From the NCBI GenBank assembly GCA_019454045.1, contig SKCR01049657.1, positions 163,412 through 227,411 of the forward strand: DNA of 64,000 nt, given 5' to 3'. This DNA comes from Zanthoxylum bungeanum. Taxonomy: Eukaryota > Streptophyta > Magnoliopsida > Sapindales > Rutaceae. This document shows positions 45,880 to 56,902 of this stretch, one piece after another. How positions within the stretch are numbered: position 1 is the stretch's first letter; every line of letters starts with the position of its first letter. Both the position numbers and the translations under genes were made by a program. Under the pieces are notes generated by a model that ran no database searches, was not told the DNA's origin, and saw nothing but the letters and a program-made list of their open reading frames with translations.

Positions 45880-47567
45880 TGACTGGTGCAATCACACGCG
45901 TATAACGCAAGCGCACGTATCGTTCAAGTAGTATAAAAAGTATCGATCCCACGAGGACTTAAAACCTTTTGTTATCAATTTATGAAGTTAAATGTTTACA
46001 AGTATCTAATGGATTGATTGTTTGATTGGGTGGTGACTTTAAAATTAAAACAAGTAAAAGAAATAGCGCGAAAGTAGATTTTTGGAAAATTCAATATTAA
46101 GAAACTATCAAGGGTTGTGAATCCTTCCAATATCTTTTAAAAGATGAAGTGATTATTTTACGTTGGTATAATTTATTGGTTTATTAACCTAGAACACAAA
46201 ATTATGTAAAAGCCTCTTCCGATGGTCAAATACAAATACCTAGTGTAACTTGATTAATCATATTATTGTGTCAAACAAGTTACCTGAATTCATTAAGATT
46301 AAGTTCTAATTATGGCTACCCCCGCCCGACAGGTATATTCCTATCCTTTAAGGAAATCTATTAAAGGGTAATCTATCCTCAAGGAAGATCGTGAGTTATT
46401 GAATCTAGGGTCTTAAACCTAAAATCTCTTTTCCAAGTTCATTTTAAGTTTACGAGTTCAATTTTATTAATGGCCAGTTAATAAAAAGCATTAGGACTAA
46501 GGCTCAATAAATAAACATTTATATTACCCAAACCATAAAATAACCCCTTATAAACCGATGATATTGGACTTCATCACAACCCCAGATAACTGACTTAGTT
46601 ACGACACATATTTAAGGGTAGTAAAAACTTAAATAAAATAAAAAGACATAAAGTAAATTGCTGGAAATTAAATACTAAAAAGTAAATGATGGAAAGTAAA
46701 ATGCTGAAAATTAAATACTAAAAATTAAATGCTGAAAAGTAAATGCTGAAAGTAAATTGCTGAAAAGTAAATGCTGAAAGTAAATTGCTGAAAAGTAAAT
46801 AAAGTAAAAGTACAATAAAGAAAATGTTGAGGTAAAATGATCCACTTTTATTACTACTATTTTAGATATCTCCCTTAATATAATATATTAACTTTGCGTG
46901 ATAATTACCAATCTGCCATATAGGCGGTATCCTGATTAAGTCAAATTAATAATTAATTACCAATCGACCAACCAGGCGGTATCCATGCTTAGTCAGGTTA
47001 AAACCAATTTATAATTAATTACCAACCGACCAATATGGCGGTATCCTCGTTAAGTCAGATTTTAAATAGTTATTATATTATTATTATGGGAGATTAATCT
47101 AAATAGCAATAATAAAAGCTTTACCTTTTACCCCAGCCAGAGGGAGTTATCTCCTCATTACTTGAAAAGTGAAAACTGAAAAAGTAAAGAAATGAAAGTA
47201 TTGTGCGTAAAAGTAAATTGCAGAAAGTAAAAATTGAAAAGTAAAGAAAAGAAAGTGCGAAAGCGGAAATTAATTAGTGAAAGCTGTAAATAAACAAACA
47301 AGATACAATTTTCTTAGTTATTCTTAAGGAATTTCAAAGAAGAAAATATGAATTTACAAATGAAATGGCTTGGTATTTATAGGCAAAATTTTGCCTCCAT
47401 CAAATCATCCACCAAATTCATTATTAATTGCTCCACTAATTTCTCCACTAATTGCTCCACTAATTGCAAAATAAACTAAAACACATCAAAACGTCTATCA
47501 AACCGGGAAACTAAACAAAATATTAAGTAAAATGGGCGGTAAATATTGATATATTTTCCGCTCATCA
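45880..47567 (-). repeat. 5' LTR of element 4 (complete)
   Basis: TG at 45880 and CA at 47567, 1688 bp, with the target duplication on its right. A run of AAGTAAATTGCTGAA-type tandem units lies at 46640-46810 and AACCGACCAATATGGCGG-type repeats at 46910-47045. Confidence 0.93.
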
Positions 47568-47572
47568 CATAG

Positions 47573-48641
47573 CTTCCCGACCCTTAAGGCTCCCTTAAAA
47601 CTCTCGAGTGTCTTCAATGACTCAACGCCTTGAACTTCAATACCAAGCTATGGTAGCTATCGACGAAGCTCTTCAAGTACTCGTCATCTCTTTGCTTCAT
47701 CATCCTCAAGGAACCCACTATCTTCTTTGGTATGCATGCTCATTTGAAATGGTGCATAAGAGACTTCCTTAATTGTGAAAAACTGTTGATACTTCCCGAG
47801 GTCAAGTTTCTGAACCACAAACTGGCCGACCCTCCTAAAGTCAACGGGGACACCTTGCATACCGTCTCTCTTACCATTCCCTGGATTTCTATCAATAAAA
47901 CAAACTTTTTGATATGGAATGGAAGTTAGGGTATGTGCTGCCCTTGTACACATCCATCATGGGCATGATGAACCTCCTCGAAAACTCCACCTTCAATATT
48001 TCTTTCGCAAACGGGGACGCTGTCTCCATATCCTGGTCACCCCGAGCACCTCCCTTAACACTTTCCTCCCACTTCCTCATTTGGCTTTCGGATCCGTCAT
48101 GCTCTCGTCCAATGGCCTTTTCATGTCTTCCACTTCGAGCGTGGTATCTTCCGTAACTAGGAACCTTGTGTCCCCTCTCTAGATACTGTTCCAGGTTTTT
48201 TTCCCCAAAACACTGGCTGTTGTTGGATGATTTTGGGGTTCGTCTGACTTTTTCTTCTTCCCATGACTCTCTTGTTTGTATGGCGCTGACAATAATTACA
48301 GATCTCACCCTCGAGTATTTTTCTTTCCATTTCCACGATCTCTATCTACTCCGGCGATCTTTTTTCCTTTTTCTATTTCCTTTTTCCTTCTATTAGGACC
48401 TACTTCCCTTCGTTCTCCAGCCTTCTTCTCTAACTTCTTAATCTTCTCCATCATAGCCTTCATAAAGCCTTGAGTTATTTCTCTCTCATTTTGAGCATCT
48501 TCAATTTCATTTCGTACGGTTTCTTCCATCTTCTCCATCCATTTCGTTGTCCAAGCCTCTGAAGTTCTGTGGTTTCCATCTCCTGCCATCGTCTTAGTGT
48601 GTTTGCTACTTTTCGTACTGTTCCCCACAAACGGCACCAAC
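47573..48641 (-). pseudogene. Ty3/gypsy gag N-terminal part (fragment H)
   Basis: The frame begins about 48588 with MAGDGNHRTSEAW, followed by a charged helical stretch (MEKIKKLEKKAGERRE). At 48060-47920, PFAKEILKVEFSRRFIMPMM and DVYKGSTYP form the entry to the gag domain of Tat-like plant gypsy elements. Frame changes occur near 48308 and 47950. The zinc-finger continuation is at 41740. Confidence 0.82.
48622..48640 (-). other. primer-binding site of gypsy fragment H
   Basis: The minus strand reads TTGGTGCCGTTTGTGGGGA, close to the TTGGCGCCGT(C/T)TGTGGGGA site of plant gypsy elements, one base from the LTR edge at 48642. Confidence 0.82.
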
Positions 48642-49867
48642 TGTTGACAATTATTTTCGTTCCATGGGTGATTCGGGAAAATCTACTCCTCGAACAAACC
48701 TCCTCAAGCAGTGAATTTATTTGGTTAGTTGGGAACCAAAGAAAACTTGACAAGCAAACAAGAAATCACAGAGAAAAATAAAGGTTTTAACGTGGTTCGG
48801 CGGAGAGTGGCTCCAACCTACGTCCATGGATGCAAAGAAAGGAAACTTTTATTATAAGCTCGGGTAAAACCGACCTGTTATCTCTCTCTGTCACTAAATT
48901 TCTAGATCTCTCTTTTACAAGTAATCAAATGTGAAAAATTCTAACCCAAAAGAACCAACCCCTGAAATCGAATCCTCGACTTCTTTATATAGGCTCATAA
49001 ATCTTCTATTACACTCATAAATTTACCATTACTCAAACCCATGACGTCAGCCACGTCTTCTTATCATTATTGCCCACTATTTCACGTTCTCTTTATATGG
49101 GCTCCTGAATCTTTTACTGCACCAATAAAATTATTATTACACCAACCCATGACGTCAGCCATGCCTTCTTGTCGTTATTGCCCACTGCTAAACATTCTGC
49201 TAGCTTGTAACTCTGCCACTGTACTACAATTACACATTCTGCCCACGTGACAACTTGCAATTCAACCACTCTTACGCTGTTCCGTGTGTCAGGAGATAAT
49301 CCTTTGCCTTGCTCCTATTGCATCAGCCTTTCGGAGGCTCAAACTCTCATGTAGGGCTTATATCATCCATACATAAGCATAATATACGGCAACCCCGACC
49401 TAGCTAATCGGGTCGGCATGTCAGGGTGAATGATGCTGGATCATCTTCCTCTCTTCTTTACCAAGTCGATTCGAGAGAGATTTCCCCACTTCCCTCACTT
49501 TCTCTTGGCCAATCCTGAACATTATTGATAAGTGTTTGAAGGCTCATGAGCTTCCTATGTTCATTTGTTTCTAGTAAAGTTTCTTCGGGTGTATGCAACT
49601 GTGCCTCAGTTAGCTCACTCCAAACCTCATTCTCATTGTCATAAGCATAAAATATATCACATGATGGCCTCAGGTCGGTCTTCATATGTGTTAATGTTGT
49701 TGAATCTAATGCATTATTATCAGGTCGGGTGCCTCTGTACCCCGGGCCAAGCTCATTCATCTGATCTCTCATCCTCATAAAGACCTCGGACCATATGGTA
49801 AGTGCAAACCCTATTATACCTTTCTTCAGGCTTTTGAGTTCCTCGGGACTGAAAATTACCATCAACA
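48642..49867 (-). repeat. 5' LTR of gypsy fragment H
   Basis: TGTTGACAATTATTTTCG at 48642 to ATCAACA at 49867. The minus-strand start TGTTGATGGTAATTTTC is typical. ACGTGGTTCGGCGGAG near 48791 is a frequent gypsy LTR motif. No second LTR is present because H is truncated at 41014. Confidence 0.75.
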
Positions 49868-51676
49868 CCTTCAACTTCTCATTCTTTGAGGGTATTGGCA
49901 GGTTTTGCAACCCAAGAAGTAACTGCTTTCTTTTGGAGTTGTCATCTATTTCCATCTCTGGCAGTAGCTTTGAGGACAACGTGACGGGTGATACTGTTTA
50001 CCAATAAGTCTTCCAACAGTTTACTAAGAAAAATTGATTTCCTTAACTGAAATTCTGATAAATTACAAGAAGATTTTCAAGAAAATTACTTCAGAGTCAA
50101 TCTTCATATTCTTTTTATTTGCTCAGACATAAGAAAAATATATTAATAACATAAACGTAAATAAATGAGGGACTAAAAGTCTAGAAAAATAAGGACAAAA
50201 AGTCCCAAAGACAAACGGTTTAAAAAATAAGAAAGGCCTTAGTAATTGCAAAAGGAACTGACATTTCATTAAAAACAATTATAAAAATTATATTATTTAG
50301 CAGTAGCACAGTAACTATGGCTCACCCTACTCTAATTAGATACCTTCTTAGTTTTATTACTTTGGATTGCAGTTGATGCTCGTGATAAATGTGACACATG
50401 CAAGAAGTTATTGTTCAGAAGGTTATCATGTCAGTATTAAAGGTCATATAATCATAAAAAAAACACATATATGGAAATACCAAAAATTTTCTGATTAAAA
50501 TGAGCATTATTTTTGAAATTGCATGCACATACATAAAAGGTTTAACATAAACACATCAATTCATAGATGCACCATAATGTATGCTTTTATGAAATTTGAA
50601 TGAGAAGGTAAGTTGTAACCAAATAACTGCCATCTTTGACATCCCGAAGTTATGAAAAGCTTTGTACAAACAACTTTGAAGGCATGACAAATGTGTGTTT
50701 TATACTATATAAACACCAAGCATGAACAAGAAGAAAAATCTTAATACGCAAACACATATGCAAATTATTTTCACTTCCCAAAGTGGTTTGGTATATAAGC
50801 CCAACTGAAATCAAGACAATAATCGTACTTGCCGCACTATTTGCATTAACATTCTTCGGATGGCCTACAGAAGCCTTGGAGACCTTTCTTATCTTGTCCA
50901 CAATATTGAAAAGCTCAAGGTTGACCATAGAATTCTACTAATCCATGATTTCAGTTGTCGTCACCGGACCATCATCGTCCTCATGATACTTTCCCCAACC
51001 ACTCAACAAACAACTGTATTGCTACTGGGTTCAACCACCTCTGTCAGCAGAACACACATGAACCTTTTGCCACTGCTACACACTTTATTGATGTGATAGC
51101 CTATGACTCAACTGCTCCAGCACTGTTTTGTCCTATGAATAGCTGACAGTCTTCTTCCATCGAGAGCAGTTGATCAACTTTTGTCATCATTTGCTTCTAG
51201 AGGCACAAACCCTCAGATAGGGCATACGTCATGTGACTTAACCCTCCTGAAGCCTATCTCATCACTTACGGCATACGTCATATGACTTAAATACATATTA
51301 ACATGTAATCCCATTTCCGTTCCTCGGGTTAGTATACCGAGACAGATGATACTTGTCAAAACTCCTTCTAACTTTCTCAATCAGGTCGGGTCGCTATGCT
51401 AGTAAAGACCCCTCAAGTCAGTTTCCACAAATCCCTAAATAACCCAAAATCCATCACTCATTCACTAGATCGAGTCAGTATGATAATTCACTTTATCTCT
51501 AACATGCTTTGCTCTTTTGGGAGAGCTCCTATGTACAATAGAGTCGAGTCATTATGTCAAACTTCGTTTGTGTCTCCAGGCCCCTGTGTCTTTATTATCC
51601 ATTTTTGGCTAAGTACAATACTCATTATGCCCTTCTCGGTATTTGAACATTCTTCAGGGTGAAAACCACCATCAAC
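49868..51676. other. non-element flank with an LTR-like end, no gene recognised
   Basis: The open frame 49979-49458 (minus) has about 37 codons from this flank (KLLPEMEIDDNSKRKQLLLG) and the rest from the LTR, so it is chimeric. Around 51645-51676 the sequence GGTGAAAACCACCATCAACA resembles the outer edge of the H LTR (49844-49867), suggesting a second related LTR edge, but its other end was not found. A 21-base near repeat (GGCATACGTCAT...) occurs at about 51222 and 51269. Confidence 0.4.
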
Positions 51677-52200
51677 AACTTTATAGAAAATATTTCATGT
51701 TACCAACACCACTAAAAATGACAAATAGGGGGTATTTTTAAAATTATAAGTCTACTAATTAAAAGTAATTTGTTGGGCTAAATTATATTTTTCACCCATA
51801 CACTGTCTCTGTTTAATAAGGTGGATAAATGGATGGGGATTGAAAAATCCTTTATAGTTTTAAGTTTATTTATTTAAATTAGAATTTAGTAAAATAAAAT
51901 AATAAGAATATTAATTTAAAATTTTAAAAAATTTGATTTTTTTAAATCTTACAAATATTAATAAATAAAACTTGAATTTTTCAAATACCAATCCACGTAT
52001 CCACCATACCGCTTAGTACGGGCCTGCACACTCTAAGTCCAGGGCCTGGCTCTTGCACAGCGGGCTGGACTGAAACCTGTTAGGTCCAGGCCGGCTCGGG
52101 CCTTATCACAAACCATAAATACCACGAAGTCACTTGCGATGTGGCCCAACCAATTCTGTGATATTTTGGAAAACCCTAATTAATTCTCTTTCTTCCTAAT
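51677..52200. other. AT-rich intergenic sequence
   Basis: No gene seen. A GC-rich patch at 52020-52110 (GGGCCTGG and CCAGGCC words) may be a transposon remnant, but no ends were recognised. Confidence 0.4.
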
Positions 52201-52239
52201 AAATTAACATTTCAGTAATTAAATTAAACTTGGGCTTTA

Positions 52240-52480
52240 AAATGAATAAACAGATGCACAGCCGCCCCGTCATAATAAGTCTCATGCCGCTCATGTCATC
52301 AAACTTTCCCGTAACAGCCTCGTCACATAACATTCCAGCACCGCGATCACACGTGCCCTCGTACTTTTCATTATTACTGATTCGCCAGTTATGCAACTTC
52401 TGTCAACCTCTGTAACTTAAAACTTATCCAATTATTAAATATTAAATTATTGATTTTACCCCAAAAATTAATTCCAAAGC
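52240..52480 (+). promoter_or_regulatory. probable promoter region of the RINGv gene, with G-box
   Basis: A more GC-rich stretch that includes a CACGTG G-box at 52350-52355, then CCAAT near 52427 and an AT-rich patch (TTAAATATTAAAT). It lies just before the inferred first exon. The start site is not visible, so this is inference from position and motifs. Confidence 0.4.
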
Positions 52481-52586
52481 TCTGAGTTTCTATTTTTCTC
52501 TCCTCTTGCTGCAGAGCTTTCAGTTCTCAGTTTAATCAAATTAATTTTGCAGTAAATTATTTACAGAAGCTTCGTTTAATTACCCG
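52480..52586 (+). other. non-coding first exon of the RINGv gene (5' end approximate)
   Basis: CT-rich leader sequence (TTTTTCTCTCCTCTTGC) ending at TACCCG with a strong donor GTGAGC at 52587. It is the nearest good donor upstream of the coding exon's acceptor at 56814. No ATG-initiated frame of note is present. The left edge is a guess. Confidence 0.5.
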
Positions 52587-52867
52587 GTGAGCTATTGATC
52601 ATTCAATTTCTCGCCATTTACTTTCGTTTATTTTTCACAATATACGTTTATTGCTGAAGAAATGTCAAATTCCGAATTATTAGAAAATTTTGATTAGATA
52701 AATTATGAAAAAAATTGTACAAATTTTATAGTGGTTTTGCCTCTCAATTTTGATTTATTTAATGTATGCGTTAATCTTACTGATATTTGGAGTAAATGCA
52801 TTTCAATCTTAGTGTTTTTTTTGGTTTGTGAAATTGATTGTTTAATGATTGGGGGTGGTGACTAATG

Positions 52868-53039
52868 CAGTGTTTGGGAGTAAATTAGGCGAATAGCTTA
52901 GAAAGCACTTTTGAGTAATTTTCTGGCCTTTTTTTTCTTTTCAAAAGCACCTATCAAGTGCTTTTGTGAAAGCACTTCAATTGCTTTTGTGATGACGAAA
53001 GGTGCTTTTTTCTATTTTAGCTGATTATTACCAACACTG
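52868..53039. mobile_element. MITE-like element with hAT-type ends
   Basis: Left end CAGTGTTTGGGAGTAA, right end TTATTACCAACACTG: imperfect inverted repeats starting CAGTGTT. The interior repeats AAAGCACTTTTG words. No 8-base target duplication was found, so the call is tentative. Confidence 0.45.
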
Positions 53040-54140
53040 AGCACTTTTGGTTGTTTGGAAGTGATTTTTGTTGTATACAAATTGTTCTGAAACATGCTAT
53101 TAATTGGCACTTCACTGCTTCTCTTGAGGCAATCTAGCAATGTGCAGAGAAAGACTTTGAAATGTACATTACTTGGCATGTCTATCACTTTTGAGTTTGG
53201 CTTTGAACCTGAGTTCATGTTCTCATGACTCTGCCAACACCATAGCACTATCTCATCTCATCTGGATTTCCAAGAGTTAATAATTTATTTTTGCTATCTA
53301 ATGATACTTGATTTATTCACACCCTAAGGGGAATGTATACTTTTTCCAATACTTTGTAATTGCTGGCAAGACAGTAACTCTCAATTAATTCTTGTTAATC
53401 ATGACCCATTATATTATCTACACATGCTGTCTCTTACAATATAACAATCCTAAGTATGTTGCATTGTGACCGAACAAAGCCTTTCATCTTGTTCAATTTG
53501 GTTATAGATGCAAATATTATAATTGAAATATGATCAGATTTTAACCTTGGTAATTTGTGGTAGTTGATCCTCGTTGTAGAAGTATTGTTCAGACTCATCC
53601 TAATATTCTTTTACATATTAAAATTGATTTCCTAATCTTTTACTATGTGGTCAACCCTTAGACCTATGGCTGGACTGTTGTCCCAACCTTCTGATTGGGT
53701 CAATTTCTCAGGTAGGTAATAATTGGAACTTTTTGTTTTCACAAACTTAAATGCTCCATGTATGGTTAAAATGGGCGAGCTAAACAAATTACAAGTGTAA
53801 GATTTGTTACACGCCAAATGAGGACTTGATATATGATTTGGTGCATTGCCTAATTGAATATGTTTAGTTTTCTTGCACGATTAGGTATATAAGGGCGTAA
53901 CTGCATGTAAATCTACCTTTGAAGTTATTTTTTTTTTTTTTTTTTGTGTGTGTTTTTGATAAAACAATATAGCTGTAAATATTTTTATTTAAGTATCAGT
54001 TAATCAACCGTAATTGGTGAACTCGTGCTTGTAATTAGTGTTGATATCTACATCCTATGTGTATTTTTGAACCCTTGATGTCTTTATCCCTATTTCAATT
54101 ACGCATTCAGAATGACGGTTTGAGTGTAGAACTTGCATGG

Positions 54141-54448
54141 TGATGGAACCCCAAAATCACATAGCCATCATCCAACAAATCACACCAAAAACTGAAGATA
54201 AAGTTGTATTTTAATTCATAAAACGAAACTGAAACAAAAGGATAGTTGAAGATGAAACGATTTCACCAGCCCTTGCACAACTTTGAGGTGTTGGCAACCT
54301 CCCTTTCCAATCCCCAATTGCCAATTTTGACAAAAATGATAGCATAATCCCAACAAAATAAAGAACTCTAATATATATCTAAACCCTAAATAACTAAAAT
54401 GACCCATTTACCCTTCTTATTTCCTATTTTACCAATTGGGTCCTAACA
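54141..54448 (-). repeat. 3' LTR of TR-GAG element
   Basis: 308 bp, matching 56309-56616 with seven mismatches. It is followed inward by the polypurine tract, which on the minus strand reads AAAGGGGGGGAGTAATG (54447-54463). Confidence 0.95.
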
Positions 54449-54478
54449 TTACTCCCCCCCTTTGAAAACATGTTGTCC

Positions 54479-55639
54479 TCAACGTGGGAGTGAGGATATG
54501 ACGATCGCCTCCAAGGATATCCCAGGCTTGAACGACATTGTTCTGATGAAGTCCCAAGCTTCCTCTAGATAACCAACAAATTCAGCTGATTGATAAGAGT
54601 CTAGAATAATCCCTTGCAGAATCGATCCGAAAACAACAGATCCACCAACAAAACCTAAATATTTCACAATTGGCACCTCCAATTTCTTTACCTGAGGAAT
54701 AACAAACGGTTCCGGTTCATTGTTTTTCTCCACTAATTCCACCAGTTGCAATGGTTCTTCCTCCTTACCATACTCTTGTTTCTTTAAAAACTCAGTCGCA
54801 TTAGGAGCACGATCCTCATCCTCAATGGCAACAGACTCCATGACATTGAGTTCTTCACTCTTCATCGCATTACATTCAGCTTTATTACTTGCGTCACTCT
54901 CATCCATGGAGACAAAATCCCCGTCATCAACAGATTCAACCGTCTTAGTTTGACATACATGCTTCGAATGGAATCTCTCATCACATCTAAAACAAATCCC
55001 CTTATCTTGTCGAAAATGAAACTCAACCTCAGAAAGTTGCTTGAATTTTGCTGGTCGGCCATTTGAAAGTTTATCAGATTGTTTCTTGTGGCTCTCCCTA
55101 AGCGGTGTTGGACCAGTACTTGCCTTTTGACGTGATGGAGTGGTATCAATGTGAATATCAGAATTAGTTCTTGATTCCTTTATCGTCTCTCGCATCTTCT
55201 CCCACATTGAATCAAGTTTTTTCCAAGGATCTTCCACAACTCTATTCAATACCCCAACATCTGACTGGTACGAGGGTCCATTAACGGCTCGGGGTCTTTC
55301 AGGTTTGCGTGAACCCATCATTTTTCGCTTTCTGATGTCTGTCATTCTGTCTAATTCTGCTAGTTCTTCCTCCGCTTTCAAAGCTAATTTTTTGACCCCA
55401 TCAAGATCAATCACCCTCAAGTGCTTTAAGCCGTCTCGAACCTTCGATTGCAACTCATACTGCAATCCATTGATGAAGATTCTAGGCAAATGGTGTTCGG
55501 ATATATGTGATATTGAGCTCACCAAACAATCGAACCTGTCAATATAGTCATAGAGAGAACCATCTTGCCGTATGGAGCCCAATTCATACGAACTCCCTAT
55601 ACACCTCATTTTTTTTCTTTTTCTTTTCTTTCTTTCCAT
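54479..55639 (-). CDS. gag-like protein of TR-GAG element
   Basis: A 386-codon open frame with no interruption. Residues about 27-75 (SLYDYIDRFDCLVSSISHIS, then IFINGLQYELQSKVR) match the C-terminal half of the gypsy retrotransposon gag domain. Residues about 75-110 form a charged helix. A CCHC zinc knuckle near residue 215 reads CFRCDERFHSKHVC (CX2CX4HX4C intact). An acidic Glu-rich stretch follows, then a C-terminal segment that I do not recognise. The start lies within an AG-rich tract, and the first half of the gag domain seems absent, so the true start or an upstream intron is uncertain. Gag would be packaged with enzymes supplied in trans. The long open frame in a non-autonomous element suggests selection or youth. 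Confidence 0.85.
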   Translation of the reverse strand: MERKKRKRKKMRCIGSSYELGSIRQDGSLYDYIDRFDCLVSSISHISEHHLPRIFINGLQYELQSKVRDGLKHLRVIDLDGVKKLALKAEEELAELDRMTDIRKRKMMGSRKPERPRAVNGPSYQSDVGVLNRVVEDPWKKLDSMWEKMRETIKESRTNSDIHIDTTPSRQKASTGPTPLRESHKKQSDKLSNGRPAKFKQLSEVEFHFRQDKGICFRCDERFHSKHVCQTKTVESVDDGDFVSMDESDASNKAECNAMKSEELNVMESVAIEDEDRAPNATEFLKKQEYGKEEEPLQLVELVEKNNEPEPFVIPQVKKLEVPIVKYLGFVGGSVVFGSILQGIILDSYQSAEFVGYLEEAWDFIRTMSFKPGISLEAIVISSLPR

Positions 55640-56293
55640 TTTTTTTTAAACCAATCCAACAATAATAGATGCAAGACTAAAATGCAAGAAATTGAAACTG
55701 TCTGGGCTAAATTGCAAAAAAACATAAACCTTAGGGGTAAAAGTGTAAATAACCTGTCGGTGGTCGGAATTGCAAAGGGGTGGTCGGATCTTAAAGAGTA
55801 GAACGTGTTGAGCACGTTGGTGGTGGCGGCGACGTCAGAAGCTCACCGTAGGTGGCGGATCGACGCGAAGAAGGCTGCGACAGTTGTTGCTATTTCTGGA
55901 ATATAGACGTCGATCGGCGGTGACATAAGCCTCGGTGAAGTCGATCGGCTCGTGCTAAGTCTCTTGCTGGTGGTCGTCAACGGCGAAAGCAGGCTGAGAG
56001 GCGGCGGCGAAACGCGAAACACGCTGCTTGTCGCAGCGGCTTGCGGCGGCTTTTGGTGACGGGAACGGCGGGGTTTCGGTCGCCGGTGTCTCCTGCTTCA
56101 CTTGGTCGCCGCAGTTGGTGGTGAACGAGGTAGTAGCGGCGGCAGTGGTGGTGGCTAAAAGGCTAGGGTTTATGGATCATATTTATTTATTTATTTATTT
56201 TTTATTCTTTTTACTTTTTTTTTTATGTTTTTCCCCTTTGATTGCTTCTTCTTCCCTCAACAAACGGTAATTATCACAGATCCAAGAAACTAC
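55640..56293 (-). other. GC-rich leader of TR-GAG element
   Basis: From 55800 to 56165 the base composition is sharply GC-rich (CGGCGGC words), unlike anything else in the window. No conserved coding motif was recognised on either strand. Confidence 0.6.
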
Positions 56294-56307
56294 TGCTCTT
56301 ATACCAA
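56294..56307 (-). other. primer-binding site of TR-GAG element
   Basis: The minus strand reads TTGGTATAAGAGC, one base off the initiator tRNA-Met type, next to the LTR edge at 56309. Confidence 0.82.
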
Positions 56308-56308
56308 T

Positions 56309-56616
56309 TGATGGAACCCCAAAATCACATAGCCATCATCCAACAAATCACACCAAAAACTGAAGATAAAGTTGTATTTTAATTCATAAAACGAAACTGA
56401 AACAAAAGGATAGTTGAAGGTGAAACGATTTCACCAGCCCTTGCACAACTTTGAGGTGTTGGCAACCTCCCTTTCCAATCCCCAATTCCCATTTTTGACA
56501 AAAATGATAGCATAATCCCAACAAAATAAAGAACTCTAATATATATCTAAACCCTAAATAACTAAAATGATCTATTTACCCTTCTTATTTCCTATTTTAC
56601 TAGTTGGGTCCTAACA
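56309..56616 (-). repeat. 5' LTR of TR-GAG element
   Basis: 308 bp, TGATGGAACC to CCTAACA, with the target duplication CATGG immediately right. Confidence 0.95.
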
Positions 56617-56902
56617 CATGGTCTCCACTTTTAATTTATTCAATGAGACTATGAGAGATCTTAGAAAACTTTATGGATTATTTATGTTTCGATATGCAAT
56701 TTTGGTGTAATTGTTTACATCTAAATGGATCATCAGTTAATAAAATTCCTTCTGATACCTTGATGTTTGAAGGTCCAGCTTTCTGATCTTTGTATTTCAT
56801 CTCGAACTTTGCAGGTTCCTCAGTTCCCCTTGGTATTTTCAGAAAGGAGCTAGCTTGGGTACATGATTTTCATAGATTAATTCTGATTCAACATCTTTGA
56901 CA

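Larger units (their letters stand above)
42068..47567 (-). mobile_element. Athila-like Ty3/gypsy element 4, internally deleted
   Basis: Perfect target duplication CATAG (42063-42067, 47568-47572). The 5' LTR is 45880-47567 (TGACTGGTGCAATC...CGCTCATCA). The 3' LTR is 42068 to about 43237 and lacks its first third. The primer-binding site is at 45855-45873. Gag, protease and a piece of integrase remain. All of reverse transcriptase, RNase H and most of integrase are gone, as are the polypurine tract and the LTR start. It is nested in gypsy fragment H. Confidence 0.93.
54141..56616 (-). mobile_element. gag-only LTR retrotransposon (TR-GAG type) in intron 1
   Basis: LTRs of 308 bp (54141-54448, 56309-56616; TGATGGAACC...TCCTAACA) and target duplication CATGG (54136-54140, 56617-56621). 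The primer-binding site is at the right LTR and the polypurine tract at the left LTR, so it runs on the minus strand, antisense to the host gene. The only coding capacity is a gag-like frame, with no protease, integrase or reverse transcriptase. At 2476 bp it fits the published TR-GAG class of non-autonomous elements. Seven differences between LTRs were counted by eye (97.7%), so insertion is fairly recent. Confidence 0.93.
52587..56814 (+). other. intron 1 of the RINGv gene
   Basis: Donor GTGAGC at 52587 and acceptor AACTTTGCAG ending at 56814. At 4.2 kb it hosts a MITE-like element (52868-53039) and the gag-only retrotransposon (54141-56616). No coding signal was found in 53040-54135. Confidence 0.55.

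Noticed and set aside
50955..51146. Plus frame ending TAPALFCPMNS as a gene fragment
   Set aside because: Short, unrecognised, with no splice or homology signal that I can support.
56028..56270. 80-codon plus frame in the GC-rich leader of the TR-GAG element
   Set aside because: GC-rich sequence gives long frames by chance; no domain and it runs against the element's direction.
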